NCBI GenBank assembly: GCA_944325665.1
Contig: CALVAY010000019.1
Span: forward strand, 1-32,582
Direction of reading: 5' to 3'
DNA from: Candidatus Gastranaerophilales bacterium
GTDB lineage: Bacteria > Cyanobacteriota > Vampirovibrionia > Gastranaerophilales > Gastranaerophilaceae
Length of the DNA: 32,582 nucleotides
The notes beneath the pieces are model-generated. The model did not search any database. It saw nothing but the letters and a program-made list of their open reading frames with translations, and was not told the origin of the DNA. Position numbers and translations under genes: made by a program. Each line of letters opens with the position of its first letter. The stretch's first letter is position 1. Positions 1 through 7,490 of this stretch are shown one piece after another.

Positions 1-1607
1 CTTTTATGGAAGTATTTAACGCTGCAACCGAAGCCGTTAAACAAGGCGGTACAAGACGCGGCGCTAATATGGGTATATTAAGAATTGACCACCCTGATAT
101 TTTAGAATTTATTCACTGCAAAGATGATTTATCAAAATTAAATAACTTTAACATCTCAATTGCCGTAACTGATGAGTTTATGAGAGCAGTTGAAGAAAAC
201 AGAGATTTTGAACTTATTCATCCGAACACAAAACAATGTGTTAAAAAAGTAAACGCAAAAGAAATTTTTGACATTATCGTAAACGGCGCTTGGGCATCAG
301 GCGAACCGGGTATTATCTTTATTGACAGAATCAACGAAGATAACCCGACACCTGCTTTAGGCCAGATTGAATCAACTAACCCTTGCGGTGAAGTTCCTCT
401 TCTTCCTTATGAAGCTTGTAACTTAGGTTCAATTAACCTTGGCTTAATGGTTAAACAAAACCACGCAGGCGGCTTAGATGTTGACTGGAGCAAACTTGCA
501 AGCGTTACAAGAAGCGCAATTCACTTCTTGGACAACGTAATTGTTGTTAACAACTACCCGCTTCCTCAAATCGCAGAAATGGTTCAAAACATCAGAAAAA
601 TCGGTCTTGGTGTAATGGGCTGGGCAGATATGCTTATGAAATTAGGCATTCCTTATAACTCTGAAGAAGGCTGCCAACTTGGTTCTAAGATAATGGAGTT
701 TATTGACTACCACTCAAAAGCTCAAAGTATCAACCTAAGCGAAACAAGAGGTAAATTCAAAGGCTTTGACGAAAGCGTTTATGCTCGTCCTGATTACTTG
801 TACAACAAATACAAAGGTAAATCCGCAGGCGTTATCATCGACGAAATGTGGAAAGACTTAGACAACAGAATTGCAAAATCAGGTATCAGAAACGCTACAA
901 CAACATGTATTGCGCCCACGGGTACAATCTCAATGATAGCAGGAGCTTCAGGCGGTATCGAACCATTATTCGGTTTGGTTTTCAAACGTAACATCATGGA
1001 CGGTACAATTCTTCTTGAAATTAACCCGATTTTTGAAAATTACGCAAAAGAAAAAGGTATTTACTCTGAAGCCTTAATGGAAGAAATTGCAAAAACAGGC
1101 TCAATTGCTCACATTGACGGTGTTGACGAGGAAACAAAAAGAGTGTTTGCAACAGCACACGATGTATCTCCTGAAGCACACATTCTTATGCAAGCAGCAT
1201 TCCAGCTTCATACGGATAACGCCGTTTCAAAAACAATTAACTTTGAAGAAGACGCAACTCTTGAAGATGTTGCAAAAGCTTACATGCTTGGTTTCAAAGA
1301 AGGCCTTAAAGGTTTAACGGTTTACCGTAACAACTCAAGATGGTCTCAGCCTATGGTTATCGAAAAAGTTAAAACAAGAGAAGAAAAAGAAGCAGAATTA
1401 AAAGCTGCGCAAGAAAACAATAACTCAGGTTCTTCAGTTGAACTTCCTTCCTTTGAAGAACATAAAAAGCTGGAAACAGTAGGGGAGAGAGTGGATGAAA
1501 ACGGTGTAACACTTAAAACCGTTGTTTGTCCCGAATGCGGCAACACAATAGAAATGGCAGAAGGCTGCTTTATTTGCCTAAACTGCGGCTATTCAGGTTG
1601 TAGCTAA
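1..1607 (+). CDS. nrdJ: Class II (adenosylcobalamin-dependent) ribonucleoside reductase, 3' part
   Basis: Reduces ribonucleotides to deoxyribonucleotides with a thiyl radical generated from coenzyme B12, independently of oxygen. The gene enters from the left edge already open in frame; the first Met at base 6 lies inside the conserved core (M-E-V-F-N-A-A-T-E followed by the G-G-T-R-R-G-A-N-M block), so the real start is outside the window. Visible: the N-P-C-G-E active-site motif (Cys codon 384-386, thiyl radical site in the family), the P-T-G-T-I-S phosphate-binding loop followed by G-A-S-G-G-I-E-P, and a C-terminal tail with C-x2-C ... C-x2-C-x4-C, the NrdJ-type cysteine-rich end. No NrdB-type radical subunit is adjacent, as expected for class II. 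A strong terminator follows directly. Class I or III are excluded by the C-terminal Cys tail and the motif set. Confidence 0.95.
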   Translation, partial: FMEVFNAATEAVKQGGTRRGANMGILRIDHPDILEFIHCKDDLSKLNNFNISIAVTDEFMRAVEENRDFELIHPNTKQCVKKVNAKEIFDIIVNGAWASGEPGIIFIDRINEDNPTPALGQIESTNPCGEVPLLPYEACNLGSINLGLMVKQNHAGGLDVDWSKLASVTRSAIHFLDNVIVVNNYPLPQIAEMVQNIRKIGLGVMGWADMLMKLGIPYNSEEGCQLGSKIMEFIDYHSKAQSINLSETRGKFKGFDESVYARPDYLYNKYKGKSAGVIIDEMWKDLDNRIAKSGIRNATTTCIAPTGTISMIAGASGGIEPLFGLVFKRNIMDGTILLEINPIFENYAKEKGIYSEALMEEIAKTGSIAHIDGVDEETKRVFATAHDVSPEAHILMQAAFQLHTDNAVSKTINFEEDATLEDVAKAYMLGFKEGLKGLTVYRNNSRWSQPMVIEKVKTREEKEAELKAAQENNNSGSSVELPSFEEHKKLETVGERVDENGVTLKTVVCPECGNTIEMAEGCFICLNCGYSGCS

Positions 1608-1615
1608 AAACCTTT

Positions 1616-1646
1616 AGCCGGTACAAAAGTACCGGCTTAGTTTTTT
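1616..1646 (+). terminator. Rho-independent terminator of nrdJ
   Basis: A perfect 9-bp stem AGCCGGTAC / GTACCGGCT closes an AAAA loop and is followed by T-A-G and a run of six T, eight bases after the nrdJ stop codon. Confidence 0.9.
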
Positions 1647-1661
1647 AAATCGGTTAAAAAA

Positions 1662-2387
1662 ATGTTCAAAGAGTTTTTAAAAAATATTCTATATAACTTG
1701 AAAATTAAATATAACAGGGTTTATTATAAAACCCTGCTTCAAGTTAGGCCCTTAGCCAAAAAATTCAAGGTAAAAATTGAGACAAAATGCCTTGTTCTAA
1801 CACCATATCCAGGGGCAGAGATTATAGGTCTGGGCGGTCTTATAGCGCAATATCCGAAAAATTTTGAGGTTTTGTGCCTTACTTTTGGCGCACAAAGAAA
1901 TAAAACAAACGAAAACAAAGAGATTTTTGAGCAGATAATGAAGGATGCTCGCGTTAAAGGTTATAAGATTTTTGACATTGCTCAGGGTGAATTAAAAAAT
2001 GAATATAAGAAATTTTCAAAAATTGATATAAGCGAATTGGACTACATCTTTATTCCAGCACCGTTTTTGTACAATGAAGATAAAATGGCTTTAATAGAGC
2101 ATTTTAAAAATCTTCTTAAAGAAAAAGAGCACAAAAAAACTCTTCAAATTCTATTCTACGAAAATGACTGCACAATTACTTATACGGATTATTTTTGCGA
2201 CATTTCAAACATTTTAACCCTAAAAAAACAAATGCTCCAAACCTGCTTTAAAGATAAAGAAGACCTTGTTTCGGGCGTTTTAGGGTTAAACAAATTCAGA
2301 GGTCAGGCACTTAACGTTGATTTTGCTGAGGTTTTCAGCGCGTTTTATGTCAAAGACTTTCTTGAGCTAAAATTTTATGACCAGTAG
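1662..2387 (+). CDS. PIG-L (LmbE)-like protein lacking the zinc ligands
   Basis: A 241-aa protein with the outline of the PIG-L/LmbE deacetylase fold: a short N-terminal helix, then at residues 46-63 a beta strand and loop matching the family signature region followed by the typical G-L-G-G-L. The family motif H-P-D-D-E reads here Y-P-G-A-E (residues 49-53), so the zinc His and catalytic Asp are gone; the second ligand region, normally H-x-D-H, reads N-E-D-K (138-141). The fold call is by pattern and moderate; loss of the residues is seen directly. No signal peptide. It has no clear Shine-Dalgarno sequence and sits in its own short unit between the nrdJ terminator and rubredoxin. Likely a non-catalytic family member or one with a changed role; substrate unknown. 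Confidence 0.55.
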   Translation: MFKEFLKNILYNLKIKYNRVYYKTLLQVRPLAKKFKVKIETKCLVLTPYPGAEIIGLGGLIAQYPKNFEVLCLTFGAQRNKTNENKEIFEQIMKDARVKGYKIFDIAQGELKNEYKKFSKIDISELDYIFIPAPFLYNEDKMALIEHFKNLLKEKEHKKTLQILFYENDCTITYTDYFCDISNILTLKKQMLQTCFKDKEDLVSGVLGLNKFRGQALNVDFAEVFSAFYVKDFLELKFYDQ

Positions 2388-2414
2388 AACAGTTATAAAA
2401 AAATTTATTTAGTG

Positions 2415-2420
2415 TATAAT
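2415..2420 (+). promoter_or_regulatory. -10 element of the rubredoxin gene
   Basis: A perfect TATAAT lies 25 bp before the rubredoxin ATG; the -35 position (about 2392) is weak. Transcription from here would give a leader of roughly 18 nt carrying the GGAGG site at 2433-2437. Confidence 0.55.
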
Positions 2421-2444
2421 TTAGAAAAAAATGGAGGATTACTT

Positions 2445-2603
2445 ATGGATAAATACGTTTGCTTAGTTTGCGGCTGGGAATATGACCCACAAACAGGCGA
2501 TCCCGCTAATGATGTTGCAGCAGGAACTGCTTTTGAAGACCTTCCGCAAGACTGGCTTTGCCCGATTTGCGGTGTAGGCAAAGACCAATTTGAAAAAGCG
2601 TAA
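2445..2603 (+). CDS. Rubredoxin
   Basis: A 52-aa one-iron electron carrier. Both metal-binding knuckles are visible: C-L-V-C-G-W near the N terminus and C-P-I-C-G-V near the C terminus, with the conserved Y-D-P and D-W residues between them. The ATG at 2445 is chosen over an upstream in-frame GTG at 2412 because GGAGG stands 7 bases before it and because the family begins with M-x-K-Y-x-C. Rubredoxin is the usual direct electron donor to the flavodiiron protein encoded just downstream, so the two probably work together in oxygen or nitric oxide reduction, although each has its own transcription signals. Confidence 0.95.
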   Translation: MDKYVCLVCGWEYDPQTGDPANDVAAGTAFEDLPQDWLCPICGVGKDQFEKA

Positions 2604-2621
2604 TTAAGTTAGAATAATTTT

Positions 2622-2650
2622 AAACGGGGTATTTAGCCCCGTTTATTTTT
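2622..2650 (+). terminator. Rho-independent terminator of rubredoxin
   Basis: An 8-bp stem AAACGGGG / CCCCGTTT with a 7-nt loop is followed by A and a T run, 18 bases after the stop codon. Confidence 0.85.
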
Positions 2651-2673
2651 GTATTTATTTTCATTTTTTAGCA

Positions 2674-2682
2674 TGTTAAGAT
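2674..2682 (+). promoter_or_regulatory. Possible extended -10 promoter of the flavodiiron gene
   Basis: TG-T-TAAGAT fits an extended -10 element about 30 bp before the ATG at 2712; no good -35 is seen. A GAGGA ribosome site follows at 2701-2705. Confidence 0.35.
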
Positions 2683-2711
2683 GTAGTCGAGCAAAAAAAT
2701 GAGGATACAAT

Positions 2712-3893
2712 ATGAAATTAATTAAAAATAACGTTTACTATTGCGGCGTAGAAGACTTTGGAAGAAAAATTTTCGACCAGCTTATTCCCTTGCCGCATGG
2801 CACAACATATAACTCATACTACATTGAAGGCAGCGAAAAACGCGCATTAATCGACACATCTTATTCAAAAACAGTTGAAGAATTTTTAGATAAACTAAAC
2901 GGCAAAGGACAATTTATTGATTATGTAATTGCAAACCATGCCGAAGGCGACCACTCCGAAGCACTTGTTAAAGTTCTTCAAATGAACCCGAATGCAAAAG
3001 TCGTAACAAATAAAAAATGTAAAGAGCTTTTAATTGATCAATATTCAATTCCCGAAGAAAAATTCCACGTCGTAGCCGACAAAGAAGAGCTTTCTTTGGG
3101 TGATAAAACAATAAGATTTCACATCACTCCTTGGGTACATTGGCCCGATACAATGTTTAGTGAACTTGTAGAGGACAAAATCCTTTTCACTTGCGACTTT
3201 TTGGGTGCTCATATCACCTATAAGCAAGGTGAAATATACGCGCAAGAAACAAATGACTACCTTTTGAGTGCTAAAAGATATTATGCCGAAATTATGATGC
3301 CTTTTAGACCTCACTGCAAAAAATATGTTGGTTTAGTCGAAGAAATTAACCCTGAAATTATCTGCCCGAGCCACGGCGGAATATACAAAAACCCGAAATT
3401 CATTCTAAATGCATATAAAGAATGGACTTGCGATATTCCAAAAAACAAAGTTGTTATACCATACGTTTCAATGTATAAAAACACCGAAAAAATGGTGAAC
3501 AGACTAACTGAAAAACTAAGAATGCTCGGCGTTGAAGCAAACAAATTTGATTTAATTGCAGATGACATCGGCGACTTGGCAGTTGAGCTTGTAGATAGTG
3601 CAACCGTTGTATTCGGTGCGTCAATGGTGCTTGCAATGCCTCATCCTTACGCATTTTTCGGCGTTTATTTAACAAATGCCCTTCGCCCGAACGTTAAATT
3701 TATGTCTATAATAGGCTCATACGGTTGGGGCGGCAACTTGGTAGGTAAAATTGAAGAAAATACAAACCTTCTTCAAGTTGAAAAACTTCCCTATATTACA
3801 TTTAAAGGAAGCCCTAAAGAAGAAGACCTTAAAAAGGTGGACGAGTTGGCACAGATGATTTTTGACAAACACAAAGAAGCGTGCATAAGATGA
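2712..3893 (+). CDS. FprA-type flavodiiron protein
   Basis: A 393-aa cytoplasmic flavodiiron protein that reduces O2 to water and/or NO to N2O, protecting anaerobic metabolism. The N-terminal metallo-beta-lactamase-like domain carries the full diiron ligand set: H76-x-E78-x-D80-H81, H143, D162 and H221. From about residue 246 a flavodoxin-like FMN domain begins (Y-V-S-M-Y-K-N-T phosphate loop) and runs to the C terminus. There is no extra flavin reductase or fused rubredoxin domain, so this is the short class A/FprA architecture that needs external rubredoxin, which is encoded immediately upstream. The downstream PLP-enzyme gene starts inside the stop codon (ATGA), implying translational coupling. 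Confidence 0.93.
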   Translation: MKLIKNNVYYCGVEDFGRKIFDQLIPLPHGTTYNSYYIEGSEKRALIDTSYSKTVEEFLDKLNGKGQFIDYVIANHAEGDHSEALVKVLQMNPNAKVVTNKKCKELLIDQYSIPEEKFHVVADKEELSLGDKTIRFHITPWVHWPDTMFSELVEDKILFTCDFLGAHITYKQGEIYAQETNDYLLSAKRYYAEIMMPFRPHCKKYVGLVEEINPEIICPSHGGIYKNPKFILNAYKEWTCDIPKNKVVIPYVSMYKNTEKMVNRLTEKLRMLGVEANKFDLIADDIGDLAVELVDSATVVFGASMVLAMPHPYAFFGVYLTNALRPNVKFMSIIGSYGWGGNLVGKIEENTNLLQVEKLPYITFKGSPKEEDLKKVDELAQMIFDKHKEACIR

Positions 3894-5146
3894 AAAAATT
3901 AAAACAAACACCGGCGCAAATAATTAAACAGGCTGAACTTGAAGTCAAAGAGTACTTTGAAAAAATCGACGAAATAAGAGATTTTAATCAGGAAAAAGTC
4001 TTAAAAGCCTTTCAAAAAAATAAAATCGGAGAAGAACACTTCTACACCGTTACAGGCTACGGACACGACGACATTGGAAGAGAAGCTTTAGATAATGTTT
4101 ATGCCGATGTTTTTAAAGCACAAAAAGCAATCGTGCGTCCTCACTTTGTTTCAGGCACGCACACCCTTGCTTGTGTTTTGTTTGGAATTTTAAGATATCA
4201 AGACACGCTTATGTCTGTTGCAGGAAGCCCCTATGACACAATGGACGAGATAATCGGACACAAAAGAGAAGGGGCGCATCCCGAGTGTTCACTAAAGGGT
4301 CATGGCGTTGACTACATCGAAGTACCTCTAATTGACGGCATTTCGGTTGATTTTGGTGCAATTTCAAGAAGAATTACACCAAGCACTAAAATGGCTCTAA
4401 TTCAGCGCTCAAGAGGTTACAGCCTAAGACATTCGATTTCTATAAAAGAAATAGAGCAAATTGTCCTTACGATTAAAGAAAAAAATCCAAACACAATTTG
4501 CTTTGTAGATAACTGCTACGGCGAATTTGTTGAAGATAGAGAACCCCTTGAAGTAGGTGCAGATATCATCGCAGGCAGTTTAATTAAAAACCCCGGCGGC
4601 GGTATTGTAGAAGCAGGGGGATACATCGCAGGAAGAGCAGATTTAGTTGATATGTGCGCAAATCGCCTTACAGCCCCCGGTATCGGCTCTGAAGGCGGTG
4701 CAATGTTTAACCAGACAAGAGTAATGCTGCAAGGTTTCTTTATGGCGCCTTCCGTGGTTTCAGAAGCACACAAAGGTGCAAGACTGGCAGCAAAAGTATT
4801 TGAAACAGTCGGTTTTAAAACTCATCCGCGCTCAAGAGAGGACAGAACGGATTTAATTCAAACAATTAAATTTGAAGATGAAAAAGCGCAAGCGGCTTTT
4901 TGCAGGGCTTTACAAAAACACTCTCCCGTTGAAAGCTATCTGACGCCCATTCCTGACGGAGTTCCGGGGTATGAAGATAAGCTCATTATGGCGGGCGGAA
5001 GCTTTATTGAAGGCTCAACTCTTGAACTGTCGGCAGATGGCCCTGTTCGTCCGCCTTATGCGGTATATATGCAAGGCGGCTTAAACTACGCACACGTAAA
5101 AATCGCCCTAAGAGGCATTTTGGAAGAGTTAGGACAGGAAGATTAA
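3890..5146 (+). CDS. PLP-dependent methionine gamma-lyase / aluminium-resistance family protein
   Basis: A 418-aa fold-type I PLP enzyme of the family annotated as methionine gamma-lyase-like or 'aluminium resistance protein' (YnbB-like), common in Cyanobacteria and Firmicutes. The Schiff-base lysine is K233 in the stretch G-S-L-I-K-N-P-G-G-G. Conserved surroundings include G-H-D-D-I-G-R near residue 50 and F-V-S-G-T-H-T near 85. The start is taken at the ATG overlapping the flavodiiron TGA; an alternative GTG lies 9 bp upstream. Physiological substrate is not firmly known for this family; a C-S or related beta/gamma-elimination is likely. It ends flush against the converging radA stop codon with no base between and no visible terminator. 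Confidence 0.85.
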   Translation: MKKLKQTPAQIIKQAELEVKEYFEKIDEIRDFNQEKVLKAFQKNKIGEEHFYTVTGYGHDDIGREALDNVYADVFKAQKAIVRPHFVSGTHTLACVLFGILRYQDTLMSVAGSPYDTMDEIIGHKREGAHPECSLKGHGVDYIEVPLIDGISVDFGAISRRITPSTKMALIQRSRGYSLRHSISIKEIEQIVLTIKEKNPNTICFVDNCYGEFVEDREPLEVGADIIAGSLIKNPGGGIVEAGGYIAGRADLVDMCANRLTAPGIGSEGGAMFNQTRVMLQGFFMAPSVVSEAHKGARLAAKVFETVGFKTHPRSREDRTDLIQTIKFEDEKAQAAFCRALQKHSPVESYLTPIPDGVPGYEDKLIMAGGSFIEGSTLELSADGPVRPPYAVYMQGGLNYAHVKIALRGILEELGQED

Positions 5147-6526
5147 CTACTTTTCAAAAGCTGCCTTAATTGCGTCAGTTAATTTTGCCACTTGAACAAT
5201 TTTTAAATCAAATTTAGAAAGGTTCAAATCTTTTTGAGTTTTTGGGATTATTGCACACTCAAAACCCAGTTTTTGTGCCTCTTTAAGACGTTTTTCAATG
5301 TTGTCCACAGCTCTTATCTCGCCTGAAAGACCAATTTCGCCTGCAATAACCGTTTTTCTCTTAAGCGGAATATCTCTTGCGCAGCTTATAACAGCCAACG
5401 CCACACCTAAATCGACCGCTGGCTCGTCAATATCTATCCCGCCGATAACATTTACGTAAACATCCTGTTTTGAAAGATTTATACCCACTCTTTTTTCAAG
5501 CACCGCAAGGATTTGAAGCAACCTGTTATATTCAATACCCCTTGCAACTCTCCTTGGGTTAGGATAAGGGGTAGTGCCTGTCAAAGACTGAATTTCAAGC
5601 AGAAGAACTCTTGTTCCTTCAAGTGTGGCAATGGTTGAGCAGCCGCAGTTATTTTCTTCAAAGGGATTTAAAAATAACTCGCTCGGGTTTTTCACCTCGC
5701 TTAAGCCGTCATCTTCCATATTAAAAACGCCAACTTCCATGGTCGTTCCAAAGCGGTTTTTAATTGAGCGTAAAACCCTGTAACTTTTATACCTGTCGCC
5801 TTCAAAATTAACAACCGTATCAACCATATGCTCCAAAACCTTTGGGCCGGCTATATTTCCCTCTTTTGTAACATGGCCTATTATAACGGTTGTAATATTT
5901 TTTTGCTTTGCAATTCGCATTAAAATATTCGTGCATTCGCGAATTTGAGAAACCGAACCTGACGAAGAGCTTATTTGAGAAGAAAAAACAGCCTGAATAG
6001 AATCAACAACCAAAAAATCCGGCTTAATTTCATCCAGTTGCACCAAAAGTTCTTCAAGGCAGTTTTGGCTTGTAACATAAAGGTTTTTGCCCTCAACCTT
6101 CAGCCTTTTGGCCCTTAACTTTACCTGCTGCTCTGATTCCTCTGCACAAACATAAAGTGCGGTCTTGCCGTCTTTTGTAATATTCCTGCAAGTCTGCAAA
6201 ATTAATGTCGATTTTCCAATCCCCGGGTCTCCCGCCAAAAGTACCAAAGACCCCAAAACAAAACCGCCGCCCAAAACTCGGTCAAATTCTTCCATATCGG
6301 TTTTTATTCTTATTTTCTCATCAGAGCTGACCTCATCAATTCTTTTTGCACGAAGAGCGCTGTTTAGAATTAATGAAGGCGAGGAGTTCGACTTAAGCTC
6401 AACTGCGCTTTGCACAACCTCTTCGCAAAAAGTAGAGAAATTTCCGCAATCAGGACATCTGCCAAGATAGGAAAAAGTTTCATAACCGCAAGTTTGACAC
6501 ACCCATTTTGTTTTTAATTTAGCCAT
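5147..6526 (-). CDS. radA: DNA repair protein RadA (Sms)
   Basis: A 459-aa DnaB-like/RecA-like ATPase that drives branch migration during recombinational repair. Domains in order: N-terminal zinc finger C10-x2-C13 ... C24-x2-C27; RecA-like core with Walker A G-D-P-G-I-G-K-S-T (99-107) and Walker B F-L-V-V-D-S (171-176); the RadA signature K-N-R-F-G (256-260); and a C-terminal Lon-like region with D-V-Y-V-N-V-I-G-G. Length and order are typical. It lies 9 bp downstream of the small XRE regulator and is probably co-transcribed with it. The tail abuts the PLP-enzyme gene. Confidence 0.97.
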   Translation of the reverse strand: MAKLKTKWVCQTCGYETFSYLGRCPDCGNFSTFCEEVVQSAVELKSNSSPSLILNSALRAKRIDEVSSDEKIRIKTDMEEFDRVLGGGFVLGSLVLLAGDPGIGKSTLILQTCRNITKDGKTALYVCAEESEQQVKLRAKRLKVEGKNLYVTSQNCLEELLVQLDEIKPDFLVVDSIQAVFSSQISSSSGSVSQIRECTNILMRIAKQKNITTVIIGHVTKEGNIAGPKVLEHMVDTVVNFEGDRYKSYRVLRSIKNRFGTTMEVGVFNMEDDGLSEVKNPSELFLNPFEENNCGCSTIATLEGTRVLLLEIQSLTGTTPYPNPRRVARGIEYNRLLQILAVLEKRVGINLSKQDVYVNVIGGIDIDEPAVDLGVALAVISCARDIPLKRKTVIAGEIGLSGEIRAVDNIEKRLKEAQKLGFECAIIPKTQKDLNLSKFDLKIVQVAKLTDAIKAAFEK

Positions 6527-6535
6527 AAAAATATT

Positions 6536-6754
6536 TTAATCGTCTGAAGTTAATTCTTCAATAGATTTATTAACAACTTTTGCAAATTTAAGTGCATTGG
6601 TTAAAGATAAATTATGCTTGCCACGCTCAACATTGCTGATATAAGCTTTGCTGAAATTTGTTAAATCGGCAATATTATCTTGCGAAAGGTTCAGCTTCAT
6701 TCTTGCAATTTTAAAATTAAACCCAAAAGTCTTTAGTATATTTTGTTCGTCCAT
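6536..6754 (-). CDS. Small XRE-family helix-turn-helix regulator
   Basis: A 72-aa protein that is essentially a single Cro/C1-type HTH: F-K-I-A-R-M-K-L-N-L-S-Q helix 1-2, then I-A-D-L-T and the recognition region F-S-K-A-Y-I-S-N-V-E-R-G-K. It probably acts as a dimeric DNA-binding repressor in the cytoplasm. It precedes radA by 9 bp and is divergent from the 110-aa gene at 6834; three ATATTATT motifs in the shared upstream region are candidate operators. No signs of phage genes nearby. Confidence 0.85.
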   Translation of the reverse strand: MDEQNILKTFGFNFKIARMKLNLSQDNIADLTNFSKAYISNVERGKHNLSLTNALKFAKVVNKSIEELTSDD

Positions 6755-6818
6755 AATATTATTTTATGGTCTTGACAATATTATTTCGATAAACTATAAT
6801 TCATTTAATTATATTATT
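6755..6818. promoter_or_regulatory. Phased ATATTATT motifs, candidate XRE operators
   Basis: The octamer ATATTATT occurs at 6756-6763, 6778-6785 and 6811-6818, i.e. spaced 22 and 33 bp, close to two and three helical turns. The first two are embedded in a 10-bp direct repeat AATATTATTT (6755-6764 and 6777-6786), the second touching the -35 box. The layout suits a regulator binding one DNA face, but AT-rich chance recurrence is possible. Confidence 0.4.
6772..6800 (+). promoter_or_regulatory. Consensus sigma-70 promoter of the 110-aa gene
   Basis: TTGACA (6772-6777), a 17-bp spacer, and TATAAT (6795-6800): both hexamers and spacing are a full match to the consensus. Predicted start near 6807, giving a leader of about 27 nt without a Shine-Dalgarno sequence. 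Among promoters visible in the window this is the strongest. Confidence 0.85.
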
Positions 6819-6833
6819 GTTTATTTTTTAAGA

Positions 6834-7166
6834 ATGAAGTACGATTTTAAATTAAAAGAATTCGAAAAAGAATTCTATAACAGAAGAAAAAATTGGCTTA
6901 ATAAATATTTCGCAGACAAAGAACTATTAGAGGCAACGGATAAAGCAATTAGAAAAGCAAGCATATGTCTTTTAAAAAGCCAGTGCCAATTTACATTTTT
7001 AGACGACTTTTATAGAAATTTAAAAAATAACAAAGACTTTTATGACAGTTTGGACAGTGATAACAAAAAATTTATAAGCCAAATGGGAAAATTTATCTCA
7101 AATATAAATGAAGATATAGGTGATATATTAGAGAGTATTTTTATTTTATTTGAAAACAATGAATAA
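6834..7166 (+). CDS. Hypothetical protein, 110 aa
   Basis: A lysine- and asparagine-rich small protein of unknown family, predicted mostly helical (K-L-K-E-F-E-K-E-F-Y-N-R-R-K-N near the N terminus, D-I-G-D-I-L-E-S-I-F-I-L-F near the C terminus). No signal peptide or membrane segment. The ATG at 6834 is chosen because it is the first after the consensus promoter; there is no clear ribosome site. It is divergent from the XRE gene, a common arrangement for a regulator and its target. Its base composition is even more AT-rich than the neighbours. Function not recognised. Confidence 0.6.
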   Translation: MKYDFKLKEFEKEFYNRRKNWLNKYFADKELLEATDKAIRKASICLLKSQCQFTFLDDFYRNLKNNKDFYDSLDSDNKKFISQMGKFISNINEDIGDILESIFILFENNE

Positions 7167-7185
7167 ATTCAAACATTAGCTATAT

Positions 7186-7231
7186 TTTTCTTTCTTTTTT
7201 TTATTGGCGCTTGAAACAAAAAGAAAGAAAA
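7186..7231. repeat. 14-bp perfect inverted repeat of T/C and A/G tracts
   Basis: TTTTCTTTCTTTTT at 7186-7199 is the exact reverse complement of the stretch at 7218-7231, with an 18-nt loop. It follows the 110-aa gene by about 20 bp and may act as a weak bidirectional terminator or mark the edge of the inserted repeat patch. Confidence 0.5.
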
Positions 7232-7276
7232 TGAACAAAGTGAGTTTAAAGTGTAAAACTAATATTAAGGCTCACT

Positions 7277-7357
7277 TTGCTCCTGTGGGTATCTCGCGCC
7301 GTTGCGCTCGATTATCCTACGTCGCCTTCGTAGTGCTCCATTACGCCGGCTCATCGC
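7277..7357. repeat. GC-rich dispersed repeat, copy A
   Basis: Shares with the interior of rnpB (32373-32460) the blocks TTGCTCCTGTGGGTAT (7277-7292), ATTATCCTACGTCGC (7311-7325) and TTACGCC (7341-7347) in the same order, separated by variable spacers; the central spacer can form a small hairpin. The continuation CGCCGGCTCATCGC (7344-7357) matches 32070-32083 with one difference. It stands out against the AT-rich surroundings. Confidence 0.75.
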
Positions 7358-7404
7358 CGCCGTCATTGGGAGCACCGGCTCACGCTTTTAAGCTTCGTTC
7401 GCAT

Positions 7405-7430
7405 AAAAAAAAGGATCGGTTTCCCGATCC
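7405..7430 (-). terminator. Rho-independent terminator of the flagellin gene
   Basis: On the minus strand a 7-bp stem GGATCGG / CCGATCC with a GAAA loop is followed by a run of eight T, about 60 bp after the flagellin stop codon. Confidence 0.9.
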
Positions 7431-7490
7431 ACTGTATTGCCATCACCAGTTAGATTGTTTTGTTCACTTTAGCTTTTTTGTTGTATAAAT

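Larger units (their letters stand above)
7167..7490. other. Intergenic patch with inverted repeat, GC-rich repeat and terminator
   Basis: A 324-bp gene-free stretch. It holds an A/T-tract inverted repeat (7186-7231), a GC-rich repetitive block (7277-7357) that is related to sequence inside rnpB, and the flagellin terminator (7405-7430). An open frame of about 94 codons across it has no ribosome site and is considered fortuitous. Confidence 0.7.

Noticed and set aside
2412-2444. Longer rubredoxin starting at the upstream GTG
   Set aside because: The GTG lies within the -10 element and the extra residues do not belong to the family; the ATG at 2445 has a perfect ribosome site.
6536-7166. Classical toxin-antitoxin pair (XRE plus 110-aa protein)
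   Set aside because: The genes are divergent and not in one operon, and the 110-aa protein matches no toxin family; only a regulator-target relation is supported.
7204-7488. Open frame of 94 codons on the plus strand
   Set aside because: It crosses the repeat block and the flagellin terminator, lacks a ribosome site and has no protein-like pattern.
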